In this document: one piece after another, positions 14,961 through 24,081 of the stretch
How positions within the stretch are numbered: the stretch's first letter is position 1
Layout: each line of letters begins with the position of its first letter
Assembly (NCBI GenBank): GCA_902787575.1
Contig: CADAGX010000009.1
Location: 26,240-90,239, forward strand
Length of the DNA stretch: 64,000 bases
DNA from: an uncultured Bacteroidales bacterium
GTDB lineage: Bacteria > Bacteroidota > Bacteroidia > Bacteroidales > Bacteroidaceae
Direction: 5' to 3'
The notes under the pieces: model-generated
Told to the model about the DNA's origin: nothing
Databases searched by the model: none
Seen by the model: the letters and a program-made list of their open reading frames with translations, nothing else
Position numbers and translations under genes: made by a program

Positions 14961-16484
14961 CTACCATCCCTCACGTTTCATTCTGATGTCGATGAGCGGC
15001 TGGTTGTCATTTGGTTGCTCATAAGCCATCTTGTACCATTTTGCAGCCTCGGCTGCGTTGCCTGGCGCTCCTAAGTGTTTGGAGTAGTGGTCGCCCAGTT
15101 TGGACATGGCGTCGTGGCAGCCCTGCTGGGCGGCCAGCGTGAGCCATTTTATGCCTTCTGCTTCTGCTTCCTTGTCGTCGGTCTTCAAAAGGCATCTTGA
15201 GCCCGCCTCGTACCGGGCAAACTTGTGTCCTTGTCTGGCTGCGGCCTTATAATATCGTAAGGCTTCAGCATGATTGATTTTCACATTGCCGTATCCGTGT
15301 GCGTGGAACTCGGCAGCATCGAACTGCGACTCTGCGTCGCCCTGATCGGCAGCCTTGGTGTACCATTGCAGGGCCTTTACCATGTCCTTTTCTACACCTT
15401 TTCCCGACTCGTAGCATATGGCCATTTCACGTTGTGCCTGCACGTTTCCGTTCTCGGCCATGTGAGTGAGTTGTTGCATGGCCTGCTCGTGATTCTGCCG
15501 TGCCGCATCGGCGAGCATTCTGAATTCCTTTGCCGGATCTTTCTCCACGCCAGTTCCGTTTTTGTACAGCTCAGACATGAGGTATAGTGCGTTGCCGTCA
15601 TTCTTTTGGGCTGCCCGCATGAGCAGTTCCACACCCTTTGCAACGTCCTTCTCCATATGTTGTCCGTACAGATACCATGCGCCCAGAATATATAAGGCGT
15701 TGGCATTGCCTTTCTCGGCAGACTTCTGCAGCCATGCGACGGCCAGGGAGTCGTTTTGCTCCACCAAGTCGCCCGACTCGTAGCATGCGGCCAGCGAGAG
15801 CATGGCCCTAGCGTTGCCGGCCTCGGCTGCCTCGCGGTAGAGTCGTAGCGCTTCAGCGGCATTCTGCTGCACGCCGTATCCTTTGTGGTAGCACAAAGCC
15901 AAACTCCACTTGGCTTCGGTGTCTTCATTAGCGGCTTTGCTGAGCGCCTCCAGTGCCGTCTTGCTGCCGTTTTGGATGGCCATTACGTAGATTTCGTAGG
16001 CTTTGTTCTTGTCTTTTTCTACGCCGATTCCCTCCTCGTAGCACGCACCCAGATTGTTCAGACCGCGTGCGTGGCCCTTTTGGGCGGCACGCGAGAACCA
16101 CATTGCGGCTTGTCGGTAGTCTTTTTTCACGCCGAAGCCGTTGTAGTAGCATATGCCAAGGCTGCATTGTGCGTCGGGCAAATCCTGTTCGGCAGCCTTG
16201 CGATACCATTTCACAGCCTCGGCTGCATTCTGCTGCACACCGTCGCCGTATTCGTACAAATAGCCCATCCACGACTGAGCCACAGCAACGCCCTTTTCGG
16301 CCAGTTGCAGTAAAAGTTCTGCGGCCTTGGCGTGGTCTTTCTGCTTGCCGTTGGTGCCTTGATAATAGGCTATAGCTTCGTCGTATAGCTTCTGCAGTTC
16401 GTTGTCGCTCTGAGCCATTGCTGGCATCAGCAGACAGAAGGCTACCAGCAGGCAAGATAAGAGGCGTTTGGCATGTGTGCGCAT
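14961..16484 (-). CDS. Sel1-repeat (SEL1-type TPR) secreted protein
   Basis: A 507-residue protein with a cleavable signal peptide (MRTHAKRLLSCLLVAFCLLMPAMAQ) followed by about a dozen Sel1-like repeats of roughly 36 residues, for example AAEAVKWYRKAAEQDLPDAQ and DYRQAAMWFSRAAQKGHARG with the recurrent YxxGxGVxKD turn. Such alpha-solenoids serve as protein-interaction scaffolds in the periplasm. It is directly upstream of rhaB and has its own promoter, so rha transcription may begin here. No enzymatic motif is visible. Confidence 0.85.
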   Translation of the reverse strand: MRTHAKRLLSCLLVAFCLLMPAMAQSDNELQKLYDEAIAYYQGTNGKQKDHAKAAELLLQLAEKGVAVAQSWMGYLYEYGDGVQQNAAEAVKWYRKAAEQDLPDAQCSLGICYYNGFGVKKDYRQAAMWFSRAAQKGHARGLNNLGACYEEGIGVEKDKNKAYEIYVMAIQNGSKTALEALSKAANEDTEAKWSLALCYHKGYGVQQNAAEALRLYREAAEAGNARAMLSLAACYESGDLVEQNDSLAVAWLQKSAEKGNANALYILGAWYLYGQHMEKDVAKGVELLMRAAQKNDGNALYLMSELYKNGTGVEKDPAKEFRMLADAARQNHEQAMQQLTHMAENGNVQAQREMAICYESGKGVEKDMVKALQWYTKAADQGDAESQFDAAEFHAHGYGNVKINHAEALRYYKAAARQGHKFARYEAGSRCLLKTDDKEAEAEGIKWLTLAAQQGCHDAMSKLGDHYSKHLGAPGNAAEAAKWYKMAYEQPNDNQPLIDIRMKREGW

Positions 16485-16517
16485 TTCCGGTAGATATGTT
16501 TTGTGTATTTTTCCCTG

Positions 16518-16549
16518 CGAAATTACACATTTTTCTAGTCATATCCAAA
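16518..16549 (-). promoter_or_regulatory. Promoter of the Sel1-rha transcription unit
   Basis: Minus strand: TTTG (-33), exactly 20 bases, TAATTTCG (-7, one mismatch from TAnnTTTG), 33 bases upstream of the Sel1 gene. It is the only promoter-like signal found upstream of the rha genes. Confidence 0.55.
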
Positions 16550-16687
16550 TTCTTGGCCCGTCTTTTCTCTTTTTTACCTTATTATAATAGTATGCACCTG
16601 CTAAGTGTGGTTTCTGCGACGGTTCGTTTTGTGCCGTGCGACACTACAAAAATCTGGTGCAACGTGCCGAAATTGAAAAAAATGCCT

Positions 16688-16695
16688 TATCTTTG
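16688..16695 (+). promoter_or_regulatory. -7 element of the glycosyltransferase 2 gene
   Basis: TATCTTTG, a perfect TAnnTTTG element 21 bases upstream of the ATG at 16717. No TTTG stands at the usual -33 distance. Confidence 0.5.
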
Positions 16696-16716
16696 CGCCG
16701 GTTTAAGCTTGGAAAT

Positions 16717-17466
16717 ATGAAAAACAAGACTTCGGATTACGAGTTTACGGTCGTCGTACCTGTCTATAACGAGGCTCCCAATATTGCTCGCATCGAGCAG
16801 GCTTTCGACGATTTCCTGCCCATATCGGTGCGCCACACGTGTGTACTTTTCGTCAACGACGGTTCCGTGGATGAAAGTTTGAGTCTCATCCGCAACATTT
16901 GCGCCTCGAAACCGGATTACTATTACATCAGCTTCGAGCACAACGCAGGTCTGAGCGCAGCCCTGAAGGCCGGCATCGACTGGTGCCAAAGCCCGTATGT
17001 GGGATACATAGATGCCGACTTGCAGACTTCGCCGCGCGATTTCAACCAGTTGTTGGCCTACATCTCGAACCACGAGCTGGTGTCGGGCATACGTACAGGC
17101 CGTAAGGATTCCTTTGGCAAGCGCCTGCAATCTAAAATTGCCAATTCGTTTCGCCGCTGGATGACAGGCGACACGGCTCAGGACACAGGTTGTCCGCTCA
17201 AGGTGATGCATACCGACTATGCCCAGCGCGTGCCGTTCTTTAATGGGATGCACCGCTTCCTGCCGGCGTTGTTCGGACTTCTGGGCGGTCGCTTCATGCA
17301 GGTTCCGGTGCAGCACTTTCCGCGCGTGGCCGGCGTCAGCAAGTTTCACCTCTCCAATCGGCTGATAGGTCCGTTTGTGGACTGCTTCGTTTTCCGTTGG
17401 ATGCGCAGCCGTTTCCTCAATTACACGGTAGGGGAGAACAACCTCTGCGAGCCAGACAGCGAATGA
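16717..17466 (+). CDS. Family 2 glycosyltransferase, DPM1-like polyprenyl-phosphate sugar transferase
   Basis: A 249-residue GT-A glycosyltransferase. FTVVVPVYNEAPNI (about residues 9-22) and LFVNDGSVDES (about 48-58) bind the nucleotide, DADLQTSP is the DxD metal motif with the polyprenyl-phosphate mannose-synthase signature, and QDTGCPLK follows as in DPM1/ArnC/GtrB enzymes. These make polyprenyl-phosphate-linked sugars on the cytoplasmic face. It lacks the C-terminal membrane helices of GtrB/ArnC. The ArnT-like transferase at 18823 would be a natural consumer of its product, though a metallophosphoesterase gene lies between on the other strand. Confidence 0.85.
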   Translation: MKNKTSDYEFTVVVPVYNEAPNIARIEQAFDDFLPISVRHTCVLFVNDGSVDESLSLIRNICASKPDYYYISFEHNAGLSAALKAGIDWCQSPYVGYIDADLQTSPRDFNQLLAYISNHELVSGIRTGRKDSFGKRLQSKIANSFRRWMTGDTAQDTGCPLKVMHTDYAQRVPFFNGMHRFLPALFGLLGGRFMQVPVQHFPRVAGVSKFHLSNRLIGPFVDCFVFRWMRSRFLNYTVGENNLCEPDSE

Positions 17467-17498
17467 CGTGCGTCGTCCCTGCTGTCGGCACAATAATT

Positions 17499-18620
17499 CT
17501 ATCTTATCACAAAGCGCTGGCTGGTATGTTTCGAGCAGCCGGCATGTAGGTCTGCGGTGACGCCCGTGGACGAGACGCTCAGTTTGTACGAACCGGCGGC
17601 CTGCGACACGGAATACTGACGCACGCCGGGCTGGAACGGAGCGTAGAGTTCGGGAGTGCCGGCCTTGATGGCTTTCTCGCTGGTGGACAGCAGGCCGTAC
17701 TTGTCGGCGCCTTCACGCAGCGCGGTGTACGTGCCAAATTCCTCCTTTGCCCAGACACTGTTCATCGTAAACTGCGTGATGCGTCCTCCGTGGCCGCGCC
17801 AGTCGAGAAACTCCGTCAGGTGGGTGTGGCCGCACAGGAAGATGGCGTTGCGCCGAGCAAACCGTTCTACGAAATGCTCGTGCAGCAGCGGCTCGGCGGC
17901 CTTCTTCTGTCCGCCGTAGAGATACCAGCGCGGATAATTGTTCACGGCGGGGAAGAGCGTGCCGTGCGAGACAATGAACGTATGGCGCGCGCCCTCCGAC
18001 TCGTCGAGCATACGGTCGAACAATGCGGCGTCCGGGTCGTTGAAGTCTATGACGATGAACACGTCGTCGCCAACGCTGAAACTGAACGAGGTGTCGGTCA
18101 CCTGCGTGCCCAGCTCACGCGACATGATGGGCGGCATCAGGCGGTGGTAGCATTCCTTGGCCTCCGTGCCGCGAATATCGTGGTTGCCCACCACGCTGAC
18201 GAAGGGCAGGCGGCCGCATACGCGCTTCTTCATCAGACTGACGGCGTCTGTGAGCATCCGTTCGTGCACTGCGGGGTCGCCGCAGTCGCCCTGCACGAGG
18301 TCGCCCATCTGCAGCACGAAGCGCGTTTTCTCGTCCGTCAACTTTCCGGCTCGCTTTAGCAGGGCCGGGCAGCGGCGGCGCCACATCTCTCCGTTGCGCA
18401 CAAATTCGGCGCGGTGGCGCAGGTTGGACGACTCATTGAGGTCGATATATTTGCTGTGATACACGTCGGCCGGTTCTGTGTCGAAATGCGTGTCGCCCAG
18501 TGCCACGATGTTGTATTCGGCCAGGCTGTTGGGAGTCGGCGTCTTGGCTGCCAGACGGCTCACCAGTGCCATGTTGGCCACGCCGGCTGCCGATAGGGTG
18601 AGGAATTCTCGTCTGTTCAT
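17499..18620 (-). CDS. Secreted calcineurin-like metallophosphoesterase
   Basis: A 373-residue phosphoesterase. MNRREFLTLSAAGVANMALVS is a twin-Arg-like signal (NRREFL). The metal motifs appear in order: ALGDTHFD (about residues 44-51), QMGDLVQGD, VVGNHDIRG, an FIVSHGTLF histidine and CGHTHLTEF. A C-terminal beta-rich region of about 90 residues may be a carbohydrate-binding or lid domain. Start at 18620 is set by the signal peptide. It lies between two glycan-related genes on the opposite strand; substrate unknown. Confidence 0.85.
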   Translation of the reverse strand: MNRREFLTLSAAGVANMALVSRLAAKTPTPNSLAEYNIVALGDTHFDTEPADVYHSKYIDLNESSNLRHRAEFVRNGEMWRRRCPALLKRAGKLTDEKTRFVLQMGDLVQGDCGDPAVHERMLTDAVSLMKKRVCGRLPFVSVVGNHDIRGTEAKECYHRLMPPIMSRELGTQVTDTSFSFSVGDDVFIVIDFNDPDAALFDRMLDESEGARHTFIVSHGTLFPAVNNYPRWYLYGGQKKAAEPLLHEHFVERFARRNAIFLCGHTHLTEFLDWRGHGGRITQFTMNSVWAKEEFGTYTALREGADKYGLLSTSEKAIKAGTPELYAPFQPGVRQYSVSQAAGSYKLSVSSTGVTADLHAGCSKHTSQRFVIR

Positions 18621-18697
18621 CTTCTTTCGTTGTGTTGTTTCCTTTTTGTTCTTAGGTGTCCGTCGGAATTTGGCCCTCGCTGTGGCCGTTTCCTCTG

Positions 18698-18705
18698 CAA
18701 AAATA
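18698..18705 (-). promoter_or_regulatory. -7 element of the metallophosphoesterase gene
   Basis: Minus strand TATTTTTG, a perfect TAnnTTTG, 77 bases upstream of the start. The nearest TTTG is 23 bases further, longer than usual. Confidence 0.4.
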
Positions 18706-18775
18706 GAAAATAATTCCGAAAGGCGTGCCAAACGTGTCGAGGAAATGTGTTTTTTGCAGAGAAACGGGGCAAAAC

Positions 18776-18806
18776 TTTGCCGTCTCGGATTATTTGATTA
18801 CATTTG
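18776..18806 (+). promoter_or_regulatory. Promoter of the ArnT-LAB_N fusion gene
   Basis: TTTG at 18776-18779, a 19-base spacer and TACATTTG at 18799-18806: a consensus Bacteroidota promoter, 16 bases upstream of the ATG at 18823. Confidence 0.8.
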
Positions 18807-18822
18807 CACGGAATTTGCTGAT

Positions 18823-20937
18823 ATGAAACGCATTTTGTTTCTCATCTTCTGTCTGGCCACGTTCTTCGTGAACAACGGCGTGCTGCGGCCCGACATCATG
18901 GAAGTGCGCAACCTCGTGGCTGCGCACGAGATGGTGACGGACGGCCATTGGCTCGTGCCGACGATGAACGGCGACTGGCGGCTCGAGAAGCCGCCTCTGC
19001 CCACATGGGTGGCGGCAGGCGTGGAAATGGTCTGTGGCGACAGTCTCAGTGCGCAGCGTTGCGCTGCCGGAGTGATGGCTCTGCTGCTGGCTTATTTCCT
19101 TTTCCTCTTGGCAAAATTCCTGAGTGGGCGGACCGACACGGCCATCACGTCCACGCTGGTGCTGATGACGTGCTACACCATTGTCCTGCAGGGCCGCACT
19201 GCCACGTGGGACATCTATTGCCACGCCTTCATGCTTGGAGCCGTCTATTTTCTGGCCGTGCTATGGAAACGGCAGCCTGACAGGCCGGCCAGCCTGCTCG
19301 AGCAAGCCGCTCCGTGGGCTGCCACACTGCTGATGGGACTCTCGTTTATGTCCAAGGGGCCTGTGGCATTCTTTGCCATGCTGCTGCCGGCCGCCATAGC
19401 ATTGCTGGCATGGCAGCGGCCGCAGATGCGAGGCCGCTGGGCAGGCGTGGCGCTGATGGTGCTGAGCGTGCTGGTGCTGAGTGCATGGTGGTACGTGTAT
19501 ATTTATGCAGCCGTGCCCGAGGCTACGCGCTTTGTGGTGCACAAGGAGAGCGCCTCGTGGGTGAACCACAACGTGCGCCCGTGGTGGTACTACTGGCGTT
19601 TCTTCCTCGAGGCAGGCATCTGGGCGCCAATGGTGCTCTTCGTGCTGTATAAGTCGCTGCGTCACTGGCGTCAGGAGTCGGCCACCACGCGCATTGCCGT
19701 GGTGTGGACCTTGGCCGGCGTGGTGCTGCTGTCGCTTTTCCCCGAGAAGAAAATGCGCTATCTGATGCCGCTCATGGTGCCCATCTCGCTGATGATAGCC
19801 GATTGGGTGTGCCGCCACTGGTCGCGCCGCACGGTGACGCGCCTGATGGCCGTCGTCTGCGGCCTGTTCTGCGTGCTGGAGGTGGCAGCACTGCCATTCC
19901 TGCGCAATATCTTTGGCTACGAGGCGCGCCACAGCCTTACCGAGCTGCGTCCGGCGGCCAGCGTGCCCGATGTGAACGTCTATTACGTGGAGGCCCCGGG
20001 CCGCGACTTCCGCATCGACATGGTCTATTTCCTTCGCCACCGCATAGAAGCTGTCTCCGAGGCGGAGTTGGATTCGGTGCTCGCGTTGCGCGGTCGGAAG
20101 ATACTGCTCGTCTCTGCCGACAGCCTGCCGGAGGCGCTGCAGCGGCTGCAGCCGTGTTGCCGCCGCGATATGGGCGTCTATGACGACAACCCTTATGCCC
20201 GTTCCAACAAGCATTACAATCGTGGGCTCATCAATCGTGCCGTGGCCGTCCACCTGCCGCGTGCTGCCGTTGTGCCGCCGGCATCCGACCGCGACCCGCT
20301 GTGGGCCATTTTCCTGCTTGGCTTTATCTCGCAGCTCATCTTCGGTGCGCGAATGCTGGCGCAGTGGGTGCTCAGCGAGAAGCAGAAACGTGTGGTGACG
20401 CCCACGTCGTACTGGGTGATGAGCCTCGTGGGTTCGCTGCTGATGCTGATGTACGGACTTTTCCGCCACGATTTTTCCATCCTGCTGGGTCAGACGCTGA
20501 CGTACTACATCTACATCTGGAACATCCACCTGAAGGGCCACTGGCAGCGCCTTCACCTGCTGTTGCGCTGGCTGCTGATGCTGATGCCGCTGATAGTGGG
20601 AGTGCTGCTGGCGGGCGACGCACGTAGCTTCCTGGACGGACTTTTCCGCAACGAGGACATCCCGCTCTGGCTGCTGCTCGTGGGCAGTCTGGGGCAGACG
20701 GTCTTCTCGCTGCGTTTCGTGTATCAGTGGATATGGTCGTACCGCCACGGCGTGTCGAGCCTGCCGCTGGGTTTCTGGGTCATCAGCCTGCTGGGTTCGT
20801 CGCTCATTGTGGTTTATGCGCTCATACGCCTCGACCCTGTGCTTATCATGAGTCAGAGCTTCGGATACGTCGCATACGTACGCAATCTGATGCTTTCGTT
20901 GCGCGAGAGAAGGGAGGCACGGAAGTGCACCGATTAA
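18823..20937 (+). CDS. ArnT-like (GT39/GT83) membrane glycosyltransferase fused to two LAB_N domains
   Basis: A 704-residue inner-membrane protein. Residues 1-480 form a GT-C glycosyltransferase of the ArnT/PMT type: a first periplasmic loop with RPDIMEVRNLVAAHEM and NGDWRLEKPPLPTWV (the conserved EKPPLxYW-like motif), then about ten helices with GLSFMSKGPVAF and FPEKKMRYLMPLMVP. Residues 490-700 contain two tandem copies of the three-helix LAB_N domain, each with an FxxRxxxQW core (FGARMLAQWVLSEK; FSLRFVYQWIWSY) and an FWxxSLxGS or YWVMSLVGS segment. LAB_N domains occur at the N-terminus of some LpxB proteins and as stand-alone proteins in lipid A loci. Likely role: transfer of a polyprenyl-linked sugar to a lipid A or other envelope acceptor. 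Confidence 0.85.
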   Translation: MKRILFLIFCLATFFVNNGVLRPDIMEVRNLVAAHEMVTDGHWLVPTMNGDWRLEKPPLPTWVAAGVEMVCGDSLSAQRCAAGVMALLLAYFLFLLAKFLSGRTDTAITSTLVLMTCYTIVLQGRTATWDIYCHAFMLGAVYFLAVLWKRQPDRPASLLEQAAPWAATLLMGLSFMSKGPVAFFAMLLPAAIALLAWQRPQMRGRWAGVALMVLSVLVLSAWWYVYIYAAVPEATRFVVHKESASWVNHNVRPWWYYWRFFLEAGIWAPMVLFVLYKSLRHWRQESATTRIAVVWTLAGVVLLSLFPEKKMRYLMPLMVPISLMIADWVCRHWSRRTVTRLMAVVCGLFCVLEVAALPFLRNIFGYEARHSLTELRPAASVPDVNVYYVEAPGRDFRIDMVYFLRHRIEAVSEAELDSVLALRGRKILLVSADSLPEALQRLQPCCRRDMGVYDDNPYARSNKHYNRGLINRAVAVHLPRAAVVPPASDRDPLWAIFLLGFISQLIFGARMLAQWVLSEKQKRVVTPTSYWVMSLVGSLLMLMYGLFRHDFSILLGQTLTYYIYIWNIHLKGHWQRLHLLLRWLLMLMPLIVGVLLAGDARSFLDGLFRNEDIPLWLLLVGSLGQTVFSLRFVYQWIWSYRHGVSSLPLGFWVISLLGSSLIVVYALIRLDPVLIMSQSFGYVAYVRNLMLSLRERREARKCTD

Positions 20938-20969
20938 ACTTTACGCGCACCGCTTTGTCATATCATCGT

Positions 20970-23900
20970 ATGACGAAGCTGCTGCACTTTCTGTTTTTCT
21001 ACGTTTTGTTGCTGTGCCTGCCACGTGTGGCATGGGCGCAGGAGCCCGTCGTTCCCGACTCGGCGCTCTCGTCTACGCTGGGTCTCGACCAGGAGGAAGA
21101 GCTGCCTCAGAGTCGTTATAAACTCAACGTGCGCGGCACCGTCTTCGAGAACCAGAGCCTGAAGCCGTTGGCCGACGCCACAGTGAAGCTTACCACCAAG
21201 GGCGGACAGCTGGTGGCAGGTGCCATGACGAAGGAGAACGGCCAGTACGTGCTGCAGAACGTGCCGTCGGGCAGCTACACGCTGCGAGTAACGTTCATGG
21301 GATTCAAGGAACAGACGTTCGCACTCACGCTGCCCGAGAAAAACGGCAATTACAAGGTCACCGACGTGCTGATGCGCGAGGAAGCCACCATGATGCAGGA
21401 GGCCGTGGTGGAGGGGCAAATGCCCGAGATGACGGTGGTGGACGACACGGTGATGTATAACGCCGACGCCTTCAAGGTGCCAGAGGGCTCGATGATAGAG
21501 GAGGTGATAAAGAAACTGCCCGGCGTGGACACCGACGAGAACGGCAACTATACGTGGAACGGCAAGGAGATTTCGCAAATCCTGGTGGACGGCAAGGAGT
21601 TCTTCGGCAACAACCGGCAGATGACGCTACAGACGCTGCCGGCCGACATCGTGGATAAGATAAAAGCCTACGAGCGAAAGAGCGACCACGCACGCATCAC
21701 CGGCATCGACGACGGGCAGGAACGCACCGTGCTGGACCTGCAAATAAAGAAAGACCGCAAGCGCGGATGGATGCTCGACGCCACAGGTGGATTCGGCTCG
21801 GCAGACCGCTATCAGGGCGACCTGAACATGCGTCGCTTCGTGGGCGAGAAGAAATATTCGGTGGTAAGCAACGCCAACAACACGCAGGGCAACGGAATGG
21901 CCGACCATCAGAGCCTCGGCTTCACCATGAACTACGAGAAAAAGAAAAAGCTGGAGGTGGACGGCACCGTGAATGCCAACTTCAATCAGAACAAGAACGA
22001 GTCGTCGTCGGCCAACGAATCGTTCGTCAACGCCAATTCGGCTTTCTCCAACAGCGCCAACGCCAGCCACGGACACTCGCAGAACATCAACCTCAACTAT
22101 AAGGTGGAGTGGAAACCAGACACGATGACGAACATCCTGGTGCGTCCCAACTTCTCGTTTTCAGGCAGCGGCAACACCGGTCGCAGCGAGAACGCCACCT
22201 TCCGCAAGGACCCCTACGCAGTGGAGGGCATCACAGACCCGCTGGCGCAGATACTCAGCATTCCGAAGGCACAACGCGTGAACCACCGCTCGAACACCAA
22301 CTACAACAGCTCGGACAGCCACAACGGCAGCCTCATGGTGCAGGTGAACCGCCGCCTGCGGAAACGTGGCCGCAACGTGACGCTGCAGATGAACGGCGGC
22401 TTCGGGGCTTCAGACTCCGAGAGCGGCAACTTCGCCCACGTGGACTACTACCGCCTGAAGGCGGCCGGAGGCGGAGACTCCATCTATCACAAGGCACAGT
22501 ATGGCGACACGGACAACAAACGGCGCAACGCCTCGGCGCAAATCTCGTGGAACGAACCGCTGGCCGACCGCCTCTACCTGCAGGCCACCTACCAGTATTC
22601 CTACAACTTCACAGACAACAACCGCTCCGTCAGCACCATCTTCGACCCGTACAACACGCTGTGGGGCGTGGACATCGACACGTACCGCTCTTTCCGAAGC
22701 ATGGCACCGGCCGACACCGCACAGTGCAACTACACCAAGAACCACTACCAGGTGCATCGCGCCAACCTGCAACTCCGGCTCATGCGCACACAATATCGCC
22801 TGACGGCCGGTGTGCGAGTGGCACCACAGGTCAACGAGGTGGACTACAACAAGGGATTCAAGCACCACGACGTGCGCCGCTCGGTGGTGAATGCCGCGCC
22901 GACCATCAACTTCCGCTATCGTTTCTCGCGGCAGGAAGAGCTGGAAGTGAAATACGACGGCGAGACCGGTCAGCCCAACATCACAGACCTCATCCCCGAC
23001 ACGCTGAACAACGCCAGCCCGCTCAACATACGACTCGGTAACCCAGGTCTGAAACCCTCGTTTACGCAGAAGTTCGATGCCAACTACCGCAAGAGCTTCC
23101 CGTCGCTGCAGCGGTCGTTCACCGCCAGCGCTGCGTTCCAGACCACGCAGAACAGCGTAAGCAACATGACGCAGTACGACGACGAGACCGGCGGCCGTGT
23201 GACCCGACCTGAGAACATCAACGGCAACTGGAACGGCCACACAAACGTGAACTTCAACACCGCACTGCCGCGCAATAAGCAGTTCCGCATCAACACCAAC
23301 ACGTCCACCAACCTCACCAACGCCGTCAGCTACGTCTATATCAACAAGGAGAAAGCCACCAAGAAGAACCGCACGCGCGGACTCAACGTGAATCAGAATC
23401 TCCGTCTGACGTATCGCAACGACTGGCTCGAGGTGACGGCGCACGGCTCCTTCGCCTATCACCACAGCAGCACCACGCAGACCAGCGCCGGCAAGCTGGA
23501 CACCTACCGCTTCACGTACGGCGGACGCACACAAGTGCAGATGCCGTGGTACATGACACTCTCCACAGACATCACGCAGCAGAGCCGCCGCGGATATTCC
23601 AACCCGGCGATGAACACCAACGAGCTGTTCTGGAACTTCCAGCTCACGCAGCGCCTGCTGCCCAGACGCAACCTGCTCATCAGCCTGCGTGCCGTGGACG
23701 TGCTGAACGAGCGCGAGGACGTCAACCGGCGCGTCACCAGCACCGGCCGCTCAGATACGCGCACGCGCAACATACGTTCTTATTATCTTCTCACCCTCAC
23801 CTACAACTTCCGCACCTTTGGCGGCCGACAAATGGGCCGTGGCGGCAACCGTATGGGACAGGGTGGCGGCGGTGGCAGTCGCAATAATGGCAGTGGTGGC

Positions 23901-23981
23901 AGTCGCAACAATAGCGGCGCCGGTCGCAACAATGGCGGTGGCGGTAACCGTGGCGGCGGTGGCGGCGGCAATCGTTTTTGA
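20970..23981 (+). CDS. Outer-membrane beta-barrel protein with carboxypeptidase-like regulatory domain
   Basis: A 1003-residue TonB-receptor-like protein. Signal peptide to about residue 24, then a CarboxypepD_reg-like beta-sandwich (VRGTVFENQSLKPLADATVKL to about 140), a plug-like region (IEEVIKKLPGVDTDENGNYTWNGKEISQILVDGKEFF, about 175-215) and a long OMP_b-brl_3-type barrel from about 260 to 945. The barrel seems to close at YYLLTLTYNFRTF, after which comes a 50-residue tail of only Gly, Asn, Arg, Ser and few others, ending in Phe. It starts 32 bases after the ArnT-like gene and is probably co-transcribed. No SusD partner, so a cell-envelope role is as likely as nutrient uptake. Confidence 0.85.
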   Translation: MTKLLHFLFFYVLLLCLPRVAWAQEPVVPDSALSSTLGLDQEEELPQSRYKLNVRGTVFENQSLKPLADATVKLTTKGGQLVAGAMTKENGQYVLQNVPSGSYTLRVTFMGFKEQTFALTLPEKNGNYKVTDVLMREEATMMQEAVVEGQMPEMTVVDDTVMYNADAFKVPEGSMIEEVIKKLPGVDTDENGNYTWNGKEISQILVDGKEFFGNNRQMTLQTLPADIVDKIKAYERKSDHARITGIDDGQERTVLDLQIKKDRKRGWMLDATGGFGSADRYQGDLNMRRFVGEKKYSVVSNANNTQGNGMADHQSLGFTMNYEKKKKLEVDGTVNANFNQNKNESSSANESFVNANSAFSNSANASHGHSQNINLNYKVEWKPDTMTNILVRPNFSFSGSGNTGRSENATFRKDPYAVEGITDPLAQILSIPKAQRVNHRSNTNYNSSDSHNGSLMVQVNRRLRKRGRNVTLQMNGGFGASDSESGNFAHVDYYRLKAAGGGDSIYHKAQYGDTDNKRRNASAQISWNEPLADRLYLQATYQYSYNFTDNNRSVSTIFDPYNTLWGVDIDTYRSFRSMAPADTAQCNYTKNHYQVHRANLQLRLMRTQYRLTAGVRVAPQVNEVDYNKGFKHHDVRRSVVNAAPTINFRYRFSRQEELEVKYDGETGQPNITDLIPDTLNNASPLNIRLGNPGLKPSFTQKFDANYRKSFPSLQRSFTASAAFQTTQNSVSNMTQYDDETGGRVTRPENINGNWNGHTNVNFNTALPRNKQFRINTNTSTNLTNAVSYVYINKEKATKKNRTRGLNVNQNLRLTYRNDWLEVTAHGSFAYHHSSTTQTSAGKLDTYRFTYGGRTQVQMPWYMTLSTDITQQSRRGYSNPAMNTNELFWNFQLTQRLLPRRNLLISLRAVDVLNEREDVNRRVTSTGRSDTRTRNIRSYYLLTLTYNFRTFGGRQMGRGGNRMGQGGGGGSRNNGSGGSRNNSGAGRNNGGGGNRGGGGGGNRF

Positions 23982-24081
23982 TTTCTTGCCACTTTCCGTG
24001 CCTGACGGCCTGATGAGGCCACTGCTTTGGCCGAAAAATCGATACTTACTTGTTAAATTCCGAAAACCTCACGCACCATGC

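Noticed and set aside
12571-15024. An 817-codon open frame on the plus strand opposite rhaB and rhaA
   Set aside because: It mirrors the codons of two certain genes, is rich in Val/His/Ala as GC-rich shadows are, and has no domain or promoter.
24044-24061. A further copy of the palindromic hairpin before the HD gene's 3' end
   Set aside because: Only CTTGTtAAATTCCG is present; the left arm is missing, so it cannot fold. At most a decayed copy.
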